Assembly (NCBI GenBank): GCA_963841415.1
Contig: CAWJCN010000001.1
Span: 744,001-808,000 of the forward strand
Direction of reading: 5' to 3'
From: DASUAS01 sp963841415
GTDB lineage: Bacteria > Actinomycetota > Acidimicrobiia > IMCC26256 > DASPTH01
Length of the DNA: 64,000 nucleotides
In this document: positions 57,455-64,000 of the stretch, piece after piece
How the letters are laid out: each line of letters opens with the position of its first letter
How positions within the stretch are numbered: the first letter of the stretch is position 1
Notes under the pieces: model-generated
Database searches by the model: none
Seen by the model: only the letters and a program-made list of their open reading frames with translations
Told to the model about the DNA's origin: nothing
Position numbers and translations under genes: made by a program

Positions 57455-57784
57455 ATGCCATTGCCCCCTGCGCTCACCGCCGAGCAACGCCAAGCCGCAC
57501 TGGAGAAGGCCGCGGAGGCACGTCGCACCCGGGCCGAGGTGAAGGCGAAGTTGAAGGCGGGATCGCTTGGTCTCGGGGAGCTGTTCGACCAAGGCACGCG
57601 CGACGATGCGCTCGCCAAGCTCAAGGTCGTGAGTGTGCTCGAATCGCTCCCCGGGGTGGGCAAGGTTCAGGCGCGTCGCATCATGGAAGAGCTCGACATC
57701 AGCGAGAGCCGTCGACTCCGCGGGCTCGGGCGCAACCAACGCGAGGGCCTGCTCTGCCACCCGAAGATCACCCGCAGCGCGTAG
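57455..57784 (+). CDS. mihF: Actinobacterial integration host factor
   Basis: 109 residues. Nucleoid-associated DNA-binding protein unrelated in fold to enterobacterial IHF. LPPALTAEQRQAALEKAAEA, RRTRAEVKAKLKAGSLGLGE and the helix-two-turn-helix part ESLPGVGKVQARRIMEELDI match the family. Strong promoter and Shine-Dalgarno fit an abundant protein. The order mihF-gmk-rpoZ is conserved in actinobacteria. Confidence 0.93.
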   Translation: MPLPPALTAEQRQAALEKAAEARRTRAEVKAKLKAGSLGLGELFDQGTRDDALAKLKVVSVLESLPGVGKVQARRIMEELDISESRRLRGLGRNQREGLLCHPKITRSA

Positions 57785-57819
57785 CTCCCTCCTTCCCCCG
57801 AACGACCTCGTCGCGCGTC

Positions 57820-58371
57820 GTGCTCCTTGTTCTCGCGGGCCCGTCGGGGGTCGGCAAGGGCACCATCGTGAAGCGCTTGCGAGAGCTCCGGCCTGCCCTC
57901 TGGGAGTCGATCTCCTACACCACGCGCGACCGGCGCCCGCTGGAGGTGGAAGGGCGCGACTACTGCTTCGTCACTCGGGCGACGTTCGAGGCGCTGCGCG
58001 ACGCCGGGGGCTTCCTCGAGTGGTTCGAGGTGTTCGGCGACCTGAAGGGCACCCCCCGGGGCCCGGTGGAGGAACACCTCGCGGCCGGCGACGACGTCCT
58101 CCTCGAGATCGACGTCCAGGGTGCGCTCAAGGTGCGGGAGCAGTTCCCCGACGCCGTGCTCGTGTTCGTGCGGCCACCAACCCTTGCCGATCTCCGCGCT
58201 CGTCTCGAAGGGCGGGGCACGGAGACGGCGGCGGCGTTGGCTCGCCGCCTCACCGAGGCGGAACGAGAGCTGGCGCGGGCCCCCGAATTCGACCACGTGG
58301 TGGTGAACGACGACGTGGAACGGGTGGTGGGCGAGGTGGCTGGTATCCTTTCGGGCTCCTCGTCACCTTGA
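57820..58371 (+). CDS. gmk: Guanylate kinase
   Basis: 183 residues. P-loop VLAGPSGVGKGTIVKRL, GMP-binding SISYTTRDRRPLEVEGRDYC and FLEWFEVFGDLKGTP, DDVLLEIDVQGALKV. Phosphorylates GMP/dGMP. GTG start at 57820 puts the P-loop very near the N-terminus; a slightly earlier start (upstream VVARRV-like residues) cannot be ruled out. Stop overlaps rpoZ. Confidence 0.93.
   Translation: MLLVLAGPSGVGKGTIVKRLRELRPALWESISYTTRDRRPLEVEGRDYCFVTRATFEALRDAGGFLEWFEVFGDLKGTPRGPVEEHLAAGDDVLLEIDVQGALKVREQFPDAVLVFVRPPTLADLRARLEGRGTETAAALARRLTEAERELARAPEFDHVVVNDDVERVVGEVAGILSGSSSP
58344..58349 (+). promoter_or_regulatory. Possible internal -10 box (TATCCT) for rpoZ
   Basis: GGTATCCT inside the 3' end of gmk, ending 18 nt before the rpoZ TTG. 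It could give rpoZ-coaBC transcription independent of mihF-gmk. Confidence 0.35.
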
Positions 58372-58736
58372 GCACCCTGCTTCGGAAGAGAGCCCCATGG
58401 CTGCGCGCCGCGAACCTGATGACCCCTCGCATGGAGGAGCTCCTCGAACGGGTCGACTCCAAGTTCACGCTGGTCACGCTGTCGGCCATGCGGGCCCGCG
58501 AGATCAACGACTACTACAACCAGCTCGGCGAGGGCCTCGGCAAGATCGTGCCGCCGCAGGTCACCTCGGTGTCGCGCAAGCCGCTCTCCATCGCGATGGA
58601 GGAGATCGAGGTCGGCAAGATCGAGTCGGTCCCGCTCCCCACCGAGGAGGAGCTGGCCGAGATCGCCGCCGCCGAAGCAGCTGCGGAGGCGGCGGCCGCC
58701 GAGGCACTCGCCGCCGAGAGCACCGAAGGGGCGTAG
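58368..58736 (+). CDS. rpoZ: RNA polymerase omega subunit
   Basis: 122 residues. Core block MTPRMEELLERVDSKFTLVT, then SAMRAREINDYYNQLGEGLG, the omega signature, and an Ala/Glu-rich tail of about 30 residues. Aids assembly of beta-prime. TTG start overlapping the gmk stop (TTGA); the N-terminal 17 residues before MTPRM are of normal length for actinobacteria. Confidence 0.92.
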   Translation: MSTLLRKRAPWLRAANLMTPRMEELLERVDSKFTLVTLSAMRAREINDYYNQLGEGLGKIVPPQVTSVSRKPLSIAMEEIEVGKIESVPLPTEEELAEIAAAEAAAEAAAAEALAAESTEGA

Positions 58737-58738
58737 CC

Positions 58739-59962
58739 CTGACCGGCCTGCGAGGCTCGCGCGTCGTTCTCGGCGTGAGCGGCGGCATCGCGGCGTACAA
58801 GGCCGTCGAGGTGTGCCGACGACTCGTCGACGCGGGCGCGTTCGTGTCGCCCGTGCTCACCGCCGGGGCGCAGGAGTTCGTCGGCGCGCTCACCTTCTCG
58901 GCGCTGGCGTCGGAACCGGCACGCACGTCGCTCTTCCCTCGGAGGGGAAGTGGCTCCCCGGAGCCGATCCCGCACACGGTCCTCGGCCAGCAGGCCGATC
59001 TCGTGATCGTGGCCCCCGCCACGGCTGCCGTCCTCGGCAAGTACGCCCACGGGATCTCCGACGATCTCCTCACCGCCACGCTGCTCGCCACCCGCGCGCC
59101 GGTGATGGTCGCGCCGGCGATGCACACGGAGATGTGGGAGCACCCCGCGGTGCAGGACAACCTCGTCATCCTGCGTGCGCGCGGCGTGCACGTCGTCGAC
59201 CCGGTGGCGGGCCGTCTCGCCCGTGGCGACGTGGGAGAGGGGCGCCTGGCCGACCCCAGCGACATCGTGGCCGCCGCCGACCGCGTCCTCGGCCCGAACG
59301 ACCTCATCGGCGTGCGCGTCCTGGTCACTGCCGGCGGCACGCGCGAGCCGATCGACGCCGTGCGCATCATCACCAACCGCTCGTCGGGCAAGCAGGGCTA
59401 TGCCATCGCCGAGGTCGCGGCTCGTCGCGGCGCCGACGTCACGCTCGTCACCACCATCGGTCGACCGGCGCCCGCGGGCGTCGAGATCGTGCCGGTGCAG
59501 ACGGCAGCCGAGATGCAGGACGCCGTGATGGGGCGAGCCCCCGCCGCCGACGTGATCGTGATGGCGGCCGCGGTCGCCGACTTCCGGCCCAAGGAGCCCC
59601 CGGACCGCAAGCTGAAGAAGCACGAGGGGATCCCCGAGATCGTGCTCGAGCCGACGCACGACTTCCTCGTCGACCTGGGGCGTGACAAACCGGCCGGTCA
59701 GGTGCTGGTGGGGTTCGCGGCCGAGACCGAAGACCTGGTGGAGCACGCGACCGAGAAGTTGCGCAGCAAGCGCCTCGACCTCGTCGTCGGCAACGACATC
59801 TCGGAGCCCGACGCGGGGTTCGAGGTCGACACCAACCGCGCCGTGATCCTCGGCGCCGACGGTGGCCTCGAGGCGCTCCCGCTGCTCGCCAAGTCAGAGC
59901 TGGCGGGGGTCATCTTGGATAAGGTCGCCGACCGACTTGCGCGCACGCGGCGATCGCAGTGA
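58739..59962 (+). CDS. coaBC: Phosphopantothenoylcysteine decarboxylase/synthetase
   Basis: Bifunctional coenzyme A enzyme, 407 residues. CoaC half (about 1-190): LGVSGGIAAYKAVEVCRRL, PAMHTEMW substrate loop. CoaB half: LVTAGGTREPIDAVRIITNR, NRSSGKQGYAIAEVAARRGA, and DRKLKKHEG with the lysines that hold CTP. The only plausible start is CTG 58739, two bases after the rpoZ stop; no ATG, GTG or TTG lies in frame between the end of rpoZ and the first strand. Either a rare CTG start or an undetected base error. Confidence 0.9.
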   Translation: MTGLRGSRVVLGVSGGIAAYKAVEVCRRLVDAGAFVSPVLTAGAQEFVGALTFSALASEPARTSLFPRRGSGSPEPIPHTVLGQQADLVIVAPATAAVLGKYAHGISDDLLTATLLATRAPVMVAPAMHTEMWEHPAVQDNLVILRARGVHVVDPVAGRLARGDVGEGRLADPSDIVAAADRVLGPNDLIGVRVLVTAGGTREPIDAVRIITNRSSGKQGYAIAEVAARRGADVTLVTTIGRPAPAGVEIVPVQTAAEMQDAVMGRAPAADVIVMAAAVADFRPKEPPDRKLKKHEGIPEIVLEPTHDFLVDLGRDKPAGQVLVGFAAETEDLVEHATEKLRSKRLDLVVGNDISEPDAGFEVDTNRAVILGADGGLEALPLLAKSELAGVILDKVADRLARTRRSQ

Positions 59963-60042
59963 GCGCAGCGAACGCAGATCGCTCGCCAGCGAGCGAACGG
60001 ACGCGGTGCACGTACCCTGCGCCGCAGAGAGCGAGCGAATAG
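59959..60042 (+). CDS. Possible short spacer ORF bridging coaBC and metK
   Basis: 27 codons from GTG 59959, which overlaps the coaBC stop (GTGA), to TAG 60040-60042, which shares its G with the metK GTG (TAGTG). Contains the hairpin TCGCTCG-CCAG-CGAGCGA (59979-59996). Unlike the SDESG copies it has no ATGAG ends, no SDESG and a different peptide (PASERTRCTY...). It may be chance, since any stop of the form GTGA creates an overlapping start. Confidence 0.25.
   Translation: MSAANADRSPASERTRCTYPAPQRASE
59979..59996. terminator. Hairpin between coaBC and metK
   Basis: TCGCTCG-CCAG-CGAGCGA, a perfect 7-bp stem with a 4-nt loop, 17 nt after the coaBC stop and 17 nt before the metK -10 box. No T-tract. 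Confidence 0.45.
60013..60018 (+). promoter_or_regulatory. -10 box (TACCCT) upstream of metK
   Basis: TACCCT lies 23 nt before the metK GTG, giving a leader of about 15-17 nt, too short for a SAM riboswitch. Confidence 0.45.
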
Positions 60043-61235
60043 TGGCAGTGTTCACGTTCACGTCGGAGTCGGTCACCGAGGGCCACCCCGACAAGATGTC
60101 CGACCAGGTCAGCGACTCGATCCTCGACGCCATCTTCGAGCAGGATCCCCAGAGCCGCGTCGCGTGCGAGACGCTGTGCACCACGGGCCTCATCGTGGTC
60201 GCGGGCGAGATCTCCACGCAGGCCAACATCGACTACCAGCGCACCGTGCGCGACACCGTGCGCGGGATCGGGTACTCGAGCAGCGCTTACGGGTTCGACG
60301 CCAACACGTGTGCGGTGATGACGTCGATCGACGGGCAGTCGCCCGACATCGCGATGGGTGTCGACAAGGCGAAGGAGATCCGCGACGGCCTCACCGACCA
60401 CTACGACGAGGTCGGCGCCGGCGACCAGGGGATGATGTTCGGCTACGCCTGCGACGACACCGACGACCTCATGCCGATGCCGATCTGGCTGGCACACCGC
60501 CTGGCGCGTCGTCTCACCGTCGTGCGCAAAGAGGGTCTCCTCGACTACCTGCGCCCCGACGGCAAGACGCAGGTGAGCATCGTCTACGAGGACGGGAAGC
60601 CGAAGGCGCTCACCACCGTGCTCATCTCGAGCCAGCACGCGCCCGACATCGACATCGACGGGCAGATGCGCAACGACCTGATCGAGCACGTCATCACACC
60701 GACGGTGCCCGAGCAGTTCGCCGGTGACGACTTCGAGGTGCTCGTCAACCCGACCGGCGCGTTCGTCCTCGGCGGTCCACACGCCGATTGCGGGCTCACC
60801 GGTCGCAAGATCATCGTCGACACGTACGGGGGCATGGCCCGTCACGGTGGCGGCGCGTTCAGCGGCAAGGACCCGACGAAGGTCGACCGGTCGGCGGCGT
60901 ACGCGGTGCGTCACGTGGCGAAGAACGTCGTTGCCGCGGGGATCGCCACCCGCTGCGAGGTGCAGGTCGCGTACGCGATCGGTGTGGCGCATCCGGTGTC
61001 GGTCATGGTGGAGACGTTCGGGACGTCGCAGATCGACCCCGACAAGCTGCCCGACCTCGTGCGCGAGCAGTTCGACCTGCGTCCGGCCGCGATCATCGAG
61101 CGCCTCGACCTGCGCCGGCCGATCTACCAGCAGACCGCCGCGTACGGGCACTTCGGGCGGAGCGACCGCGACTTCACCTGGGAGCGCACCGACCACGCCG
61201 AAGCCCTCGAGAAGGCCGCCGAATCTCTCGCCTGA
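60042..61235 (+). CDS. metK: S-adenosylmethionine synthetase
   Basis: 397 residues. FTSESVTEGHPDKMSDQVSD at the N-terminus, GAGDQGMMFGYACDDT, GGPHADCGLTGRKIIVDTYG and GGGAFSGKDPTKVDRSAAY are the ATP/methionine/metal signatures. Makes SAM from methionine and ATP. GTG start (VAVFTFTSES). priA follows after 22 bp. Confidence 0.97.
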   Translation: MAVFTFTSESVTEGHPDKMSDQVSDSILDAIFEQDPQSRVACETLCTTGLIVVAGEISTQANIDYQRTVRDTVRGIGYSSSAYGFDANTCAVMTSIDGQSPDIAMGVDKAKEIRDGLTDHYDEVGAGDQGMMFGYACDDTDDLMPMPIWLAHRLARRLTVVRKEGLLDYLRPDGKTQVSIVYEDGKPKALTTVLISSQHAPDIDIDGQMRNDLIEHVITPTVPEQFAGDDFEVLVNPTGAFVLGGPHADCGLTGRKIIVDTYGGMARHGGGAFSGKDPTKVDRSAAYAVRHVAKNVVAAGIATRCEVQVAYAIGVAHPVSVMVETFGTSQIDPDKLPDLVREQFDLRPAAIIERLDLRRPIYQQTAAYGHFGRSDRDFTWERTDHAEALEKAAESLA

Positions 61236-61257
61236 GCCCTCCTCCTCTGAGGATCAG

Positions 61258-63054
61258 GTGAGAAGCGGGCGGGTTGTCCGCGTCCAACCTGACGTTCCCG
61301 CGATCCACCGCGGGTTCGACTACTCGCTCCCTGCCTCCCTGCGCGGGAGTCACGCAGTGCAGGTGGGCACGATCGTGCGCGTGCCGTTGCACGGTCGGCG
61401 CGTGCGCGGGTGGGTGCTCGACGCCGACGTCGCCGAGCCCGAGGCAAGCGCGTTGCGGGACGTGCTGGCGGTGTCGTCGGCCGGTCCACCGGCGGAGATG
61501 GTCGACCTGTGCCGCTGGGCCGCGTGGCGCTGGGCGGGACCGCTCGCGGGGTTCTTGCGCGCCGCGTCGGCACCGAACCTCGTGCGCGTCGACGACCCGG
61601 TCGAGGTCGAGGCGGCGGTGTATCCAGGTGCACCGCTCGTGGGGCGCGGCCTCGAGGTGGTGCCAGCGCGTGGTGCGTTCGACGTGCCCCTCGCCGTGGA
61701 GGGCTCGACGCTGGTGATCGACCCGTCACCCGTGCGCGCCGCCGCGTTGGCGGAGCGCTGGGCGCACGAGGGCCGCGATGTCGTGACCCTCGGATCGGAG
61801 CACTCCGACGCGGTGCGCACGGAGCAGTGGGCGCGGGCCCGCGCGGGCGCGTGCGTGGTGATCGGGGGGAGGGCCGCGGTGTGGGCGCCGGTGCCCGACC
61901 TGGCCGCGGTCGTCGTGCTCGACGAAGCCGACGAGGCACTGGAGGACGAGCGCGCGCCCACGTGGAACGCGCGTGACGTCGCGTGGGAACGCGCGTCGCG
62001 TGCCGGTGCAGCGGTGCGCGTGCTCACCCCGGCGCCGACCGTCGACGCGGTGGTGGCACTGGGCGCACCCGACGACGGCCCGGGGCCGCGCGGGTGGCCC
62101 CGAGCAGAGGTCGTCGACCAGCGCGATGAGGAGCCGGGCCACGGGTTGTTGAGCGCGGCGTTGGCCGACGCGCTGCGCCAGACCGTCGCCCGCGACGCGC
62201 TCGCCGTGTGCGTGCTGAACCGGCGAGGTCGGGCGCGCCTTCTCGCCTGTCGAACCTGCGGCGAGCTCGCTCGCTGCGAGACGTGCGGCGCGACCGTCGA
62301 GCAGGTCGACGACCAGCTCCTGTGCGCGCAGTGCGGCACCGCGCGTCCGCAGGTGTGCCTCCACTGCCACGGCTCGACGTTCCGGGCCGTGCGGCCGGGG
62401 GTCGCGCGCGTGCGTGACGATCTCGCCGCATTGCTGCCGCGCACCGAGGTGGCATCGGTGGAGGCTGGCACCGACGACGTCCCCGACGTCCCCGTGCTCA
62501 TCGGTACGGAGGCGGTGCTGCACCGGGTCACACCGCGCCGCGGCGCGCCCGTCGGGCTGGTGGCGTACCTCGAGCTCGACCAGGAGCTGCTCGCGCCGCG
62601 GGCCCGCGCCGCCGAACAGGCGCTGTGGCTCGTCGTGCGGGGCGCCCGGCTCCTCGACACCGCCTCCTCTGGGACCGGCGGCCGGCTCCTGCTGCAGACG
62701 CGGGTGCCCGACCACGAGGTCGTCGATGCGGTCCGGACCGGGGACCCGATGCGGGTGGTCGCCACCGAGTCGCCCCGGCGAGCTGCGCTCGGCTTCCCGC
62801 CTTTCGGCGGCCTCGCCGAGCTGCGGGGCGTGTCCGAGGCGGTCGCGGTCGCGTGCGACGCGGTGGCCGTCTCCGGTGCCGGCTCGGGAGTGACGGTGCT
62901 CGGCCCGGTGGCCGACGGGCGATCTGGATCGAGCCGCGCGCTCGTACGGGCGCCGTCGTTCGACGCGCTCTGCGACGCTCTCGCCGCGCCCGGCCTCGAT
63001 GCGGCCCGGGCCAAGGGACGGCTGCGGGTCGACGTCGATCCCCGTCGGGTCTGA
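61258..63054 (+). CDS. priA: Primosomal protein N' (PriA), helicase-deficient actinobacterial form
   Basis: 598 residues. N-terminal 3'-DNA-binding domain (VQPDVPAIHRGFDYSLPASL, GTIVRVPLHGRRVRGWVLD). Where Walker A should be, the sequence reads GSTLVIDPSPVRAAALAERW with no GxGKT; a DEAD-like VVVLDEADEA survives. Zinc-binding cysteines are intact in CRTCGELARCETCG, CAQCG and CLHCHG. It probably works in replication restart without helicase activity, as in mycobacteria and Streptomyces. GTG start with GAGGA upstream. Confidence 0.87.
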   Translation: MRSGRVVRVQPDVPAIHRGFDYSLPASLRGSHAVQVGTIVRVPLHGRRVRGWVLDADVAEPEASALRDVLAVSSAGPPAEMVDLCRWAAWRWAGPLAGFLRAASAPNLVRVDDPVEVEAAVYPGAPLVGRGLEVVPARGAFDVPLAVEGSTLVIDPSPVRAAALAERWAHEGRDVVTLGSEHSDAVRTEQWARARAGACVVIGGRAAVWAPVPDLAAVVVLDEADEALEDERAPTWNARDVAWERASRAGAAVRVLTPAPTVDAVVALGAPDDGPGPRGWPRAEVVDQRDEEPGHGLLSAALADALRQTVARDALAVCVLNRRGRARLLACRTCGELARCETCGATVEQVDDQLLCAQCGTARPQVCLHCHGSTFRAVRPGVARVRDDLAALLPRTEVASVEAGTDDVPDVPVLIGTEAVLHRVTPRRGAPVGLVAYLELDQELLAPRARAAEQALWLVVRGARLLDTASSGTGGRLLLQTRVPDHEVVDAVRTGDPMRVVATESPRRAALGFPPFGGLAELRGVSEAVAVACDAVAVSGAGSGVTVLGPVADGRSGSSRALVRAPSFDALCDALAAPGLDAARAKGRLRVDVDPRRV

Positions 63055-63072
63055 TCGCGGGGTTCCGCCGGG

Positions 63073-63078
63073 TAACTT
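63073..63078 (+). promoter_or_regulatory. -10 box (TAACTT) for leaderless def
   Basis: GGTAACTT ends 6 nt before the def ATG at 63085. Confidence 0.6.
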
Positions 63079-63084
63079 GGGGCC

Positions 63085-63615
63085 ATGTATCCGCTGCGGC
63101 TCTTCGGCGATCCCGTGCTGAAGCAGCGCGCGCGTGAAGTCGACGACATCGACGCCGACGTCGTCACCCTCGTCCATGGCATGTACGACACCATGGACCT
63201 CGAGGACGGCGTCGGGCTGGCCGCGCCGCAGGTGGGGGTGCGCAAGCGGCTCTTCACCTTCGATCTGCACGAGGGCGAGGGCCCCGGCGTGGTGATCAAC
63301 CCGGAGATCGTCGAGCGCGAGGGCGAGATCCTGTCCGAGGAGGGCTGCCTGTCGGTGCCGGGCTATCGCTTCGAGGTGCTGCGGTCGGAGCGCGTCACCA
63401 TGCGGGGTCTCGACCTGGACGGCAACGAGGTCGTGCTCGAGGGCGACGACCTGCTGGCGCGCATGATCCAGCACGAGATCGACCACCTCGACGGACTCCT
63501 CCTGCTCGACCGGGTCGACCCCGACGTGCGCCGCGAGGCGCTGCGCGACATGCGCACCCGCGAGCTGGGCGCGACGGCGTCCACCCCCCGCACCGGCCAC
63601 GACCGCGGCCTGTAG
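63085..63615 (+). CDS. def: Peptide deformylase
   Basis: 176 residues. All three motifs are present: GVGLAAPQVG, EEGCLSVPG (Cys ligand) and QHEIDHLDG (two His ligands and catalytic Glu). Removes formyl groups from new proteins. fmt follows after 13 bp, the usual def-fmt pair that removes and adds the same group. Confidence 0.96.
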   Translation: MYPLRLFGDPVLKQRAREVDDIDADVVTLVHGMYDTMDLEDGVGLAAPQVGVRKRLFTFDLHEGEGPGVVINPEIVEREGEILSEEGCLSVPGYRFEVLRSERVTMRGLDLDGNEVVLEGDDLLARMIQHEIDHLDGLLLLDRVDPDVRREALRDMRTRELGATASTPRTGHDRGL

Positions 63616-63628
63616 CCGCGTCGTTCCG

Positions 63629-64000
63629 GTGCGACTGGTCTTCTTCGGCACGCCCGCCGACGCGGTGCCGGCGCTCCAAGCGCTCCACGAGGCCGGGCAC
63701 GACATCGCCCTGGTCGTGACCCAGCCCGACCGACGCCGCGGGCGCGGCAACGACGAGAGCCCGAGTCCCGTGCGGCTGGCGGCCGAGGCGCTCGGGCTGC
63801 CGGTGCGCACCCCGGAGCGGGCGCGGGAGGTCGTCGGCGACGTCGCCGGCGCCGGCGCCGACGTCGGCGTGGTGGTCGCGTTCGGGCAGCTGCTCCCGCC
63901 CGCGTTGCTCGAGGCGATTCCTCACGGCTACGTGAACGTGCACTTCTCGCTGCTGCCGCGCTGGCGGGGCGCGGCACCCGTCGAGCGAGCGATGCTGGCG
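63629..64000 (+). CDS. fmt: Methionyl-tRNA formyltransferase (5' part, cut by window end)
   Basis: 124 codons in the window. LVFFGTPADAVPALQALHEA and VVTQPDRRRGRG at the N-terminus, then VVAFGQLLPPALLEAIPHGY and NVHFSLLPRWRGAAPVERAM, which contains the catalytic Asn/His loop of the 10-formyl-THF enzyme family. GTG start 13 bp after def. The rest lies beyond base 64000. Confidence 0.95.
   Translation, partial: MRLVFFGTPADAVPALQALHEAGHDIALVVTQPDRRRGRGNDESPSPVRLAAEALGLPVRTPERAREVVGDVAGAGADVGVVVAFGQLLPPALLEAIPHGYVNVHFSLLPRWRGAAPVERAMLA

Noticed and set aside
60018..60041. SAM riboswitch upstream of metK
   Set aside because: The predicted leader is under 25 nt and no SAM-type fold is visible.

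Overview
The window is very GC-rich chromosomal DNA of an actinomycete. It carries actinobacterial hallmarks: mshC (mycothiol), a pgsA-patA-pimA cluster (phosphatidylinositol mannosides), F420-linked enzymes, an actinobacterial integration host factor (mihF) and a degenerate PriA. From memory, the gene order is close to the Streptomyces coelicolor run thrS to fmt (about SCO1531 to SCO1472), and to two separate blocks of M. tuberculosis (thrS to nusB, and pyrR to fmt). The class may be Acidimicrobiia or a relative, but that is only a guess.

Layout. 1-12.9 kb: npdG, mshC, thrS, a HIT protein, a frameshifted membrane protein, an EF-G-like GTPase (minus strand), pgsA-patA-pimA, lemA, htpX and a DUF3048 lipoprotein. 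12.9-29.3 kb: pdxST, yebC, an inserted F420/MobA/CoxG group, ruvCAB, yajC-secD-secF, relA, hisS, aspS. 29.3-31 kb: a 67-bp tandem repeat, then an ECF sigma factor with a membrane partner. 31-44.9 kb: rarA, two small genes, alaS, ruvX, mltG, aroE, a prepilin peptidase, aroC-aroK-aroB-aroQ, pepQ, efp, nusB, clpS. 44.9-48.4 kb: a 62-bp tandem repeat, a DUF2017 gene, then an accessory patch (HNH protein, wrecked epimerase, SnoaL-like protein). 48.5-57.4 kb: a pyrimidine operon headed by a PyrR-binding hairpin (pyrR-pyrB-pyrC-carA-carB-pyrD-pyrF). 57.4-64 kb: mihF, gmk, rpoZ, coaBC, metK, priA, def and the 5' part of fmt.

Two patterns stand out. First, at least eleven transcription units carry a TANNNT -10 box, often GGTANNNT, ending 6-10 nt before the start codon, so leaderless mRNAs look common. 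Second, several gaps inside operons are filled end to end by short ORFs that overlap the stop codon before them and the start codon after them. Three of these (before yebC, secF and relA) form one family: an ATGAG start, a covarying hairpin about 17 nt inside, and a C-terminal SDESG. A fourth gap (clpS to DUF2017) holds seven tandem 62-bp units, each exactly one 20-codon ORF chained to the next by TGATG. This possible system of translational-coupling spacers is the most novel thing I see.

Six conserved genes (the 4456 membrane protein, pimA, lemA, secD, clpS, pyrD) are each broken by a single-base frameshift. That density points to base-calling or assembly error rather than gene decay.
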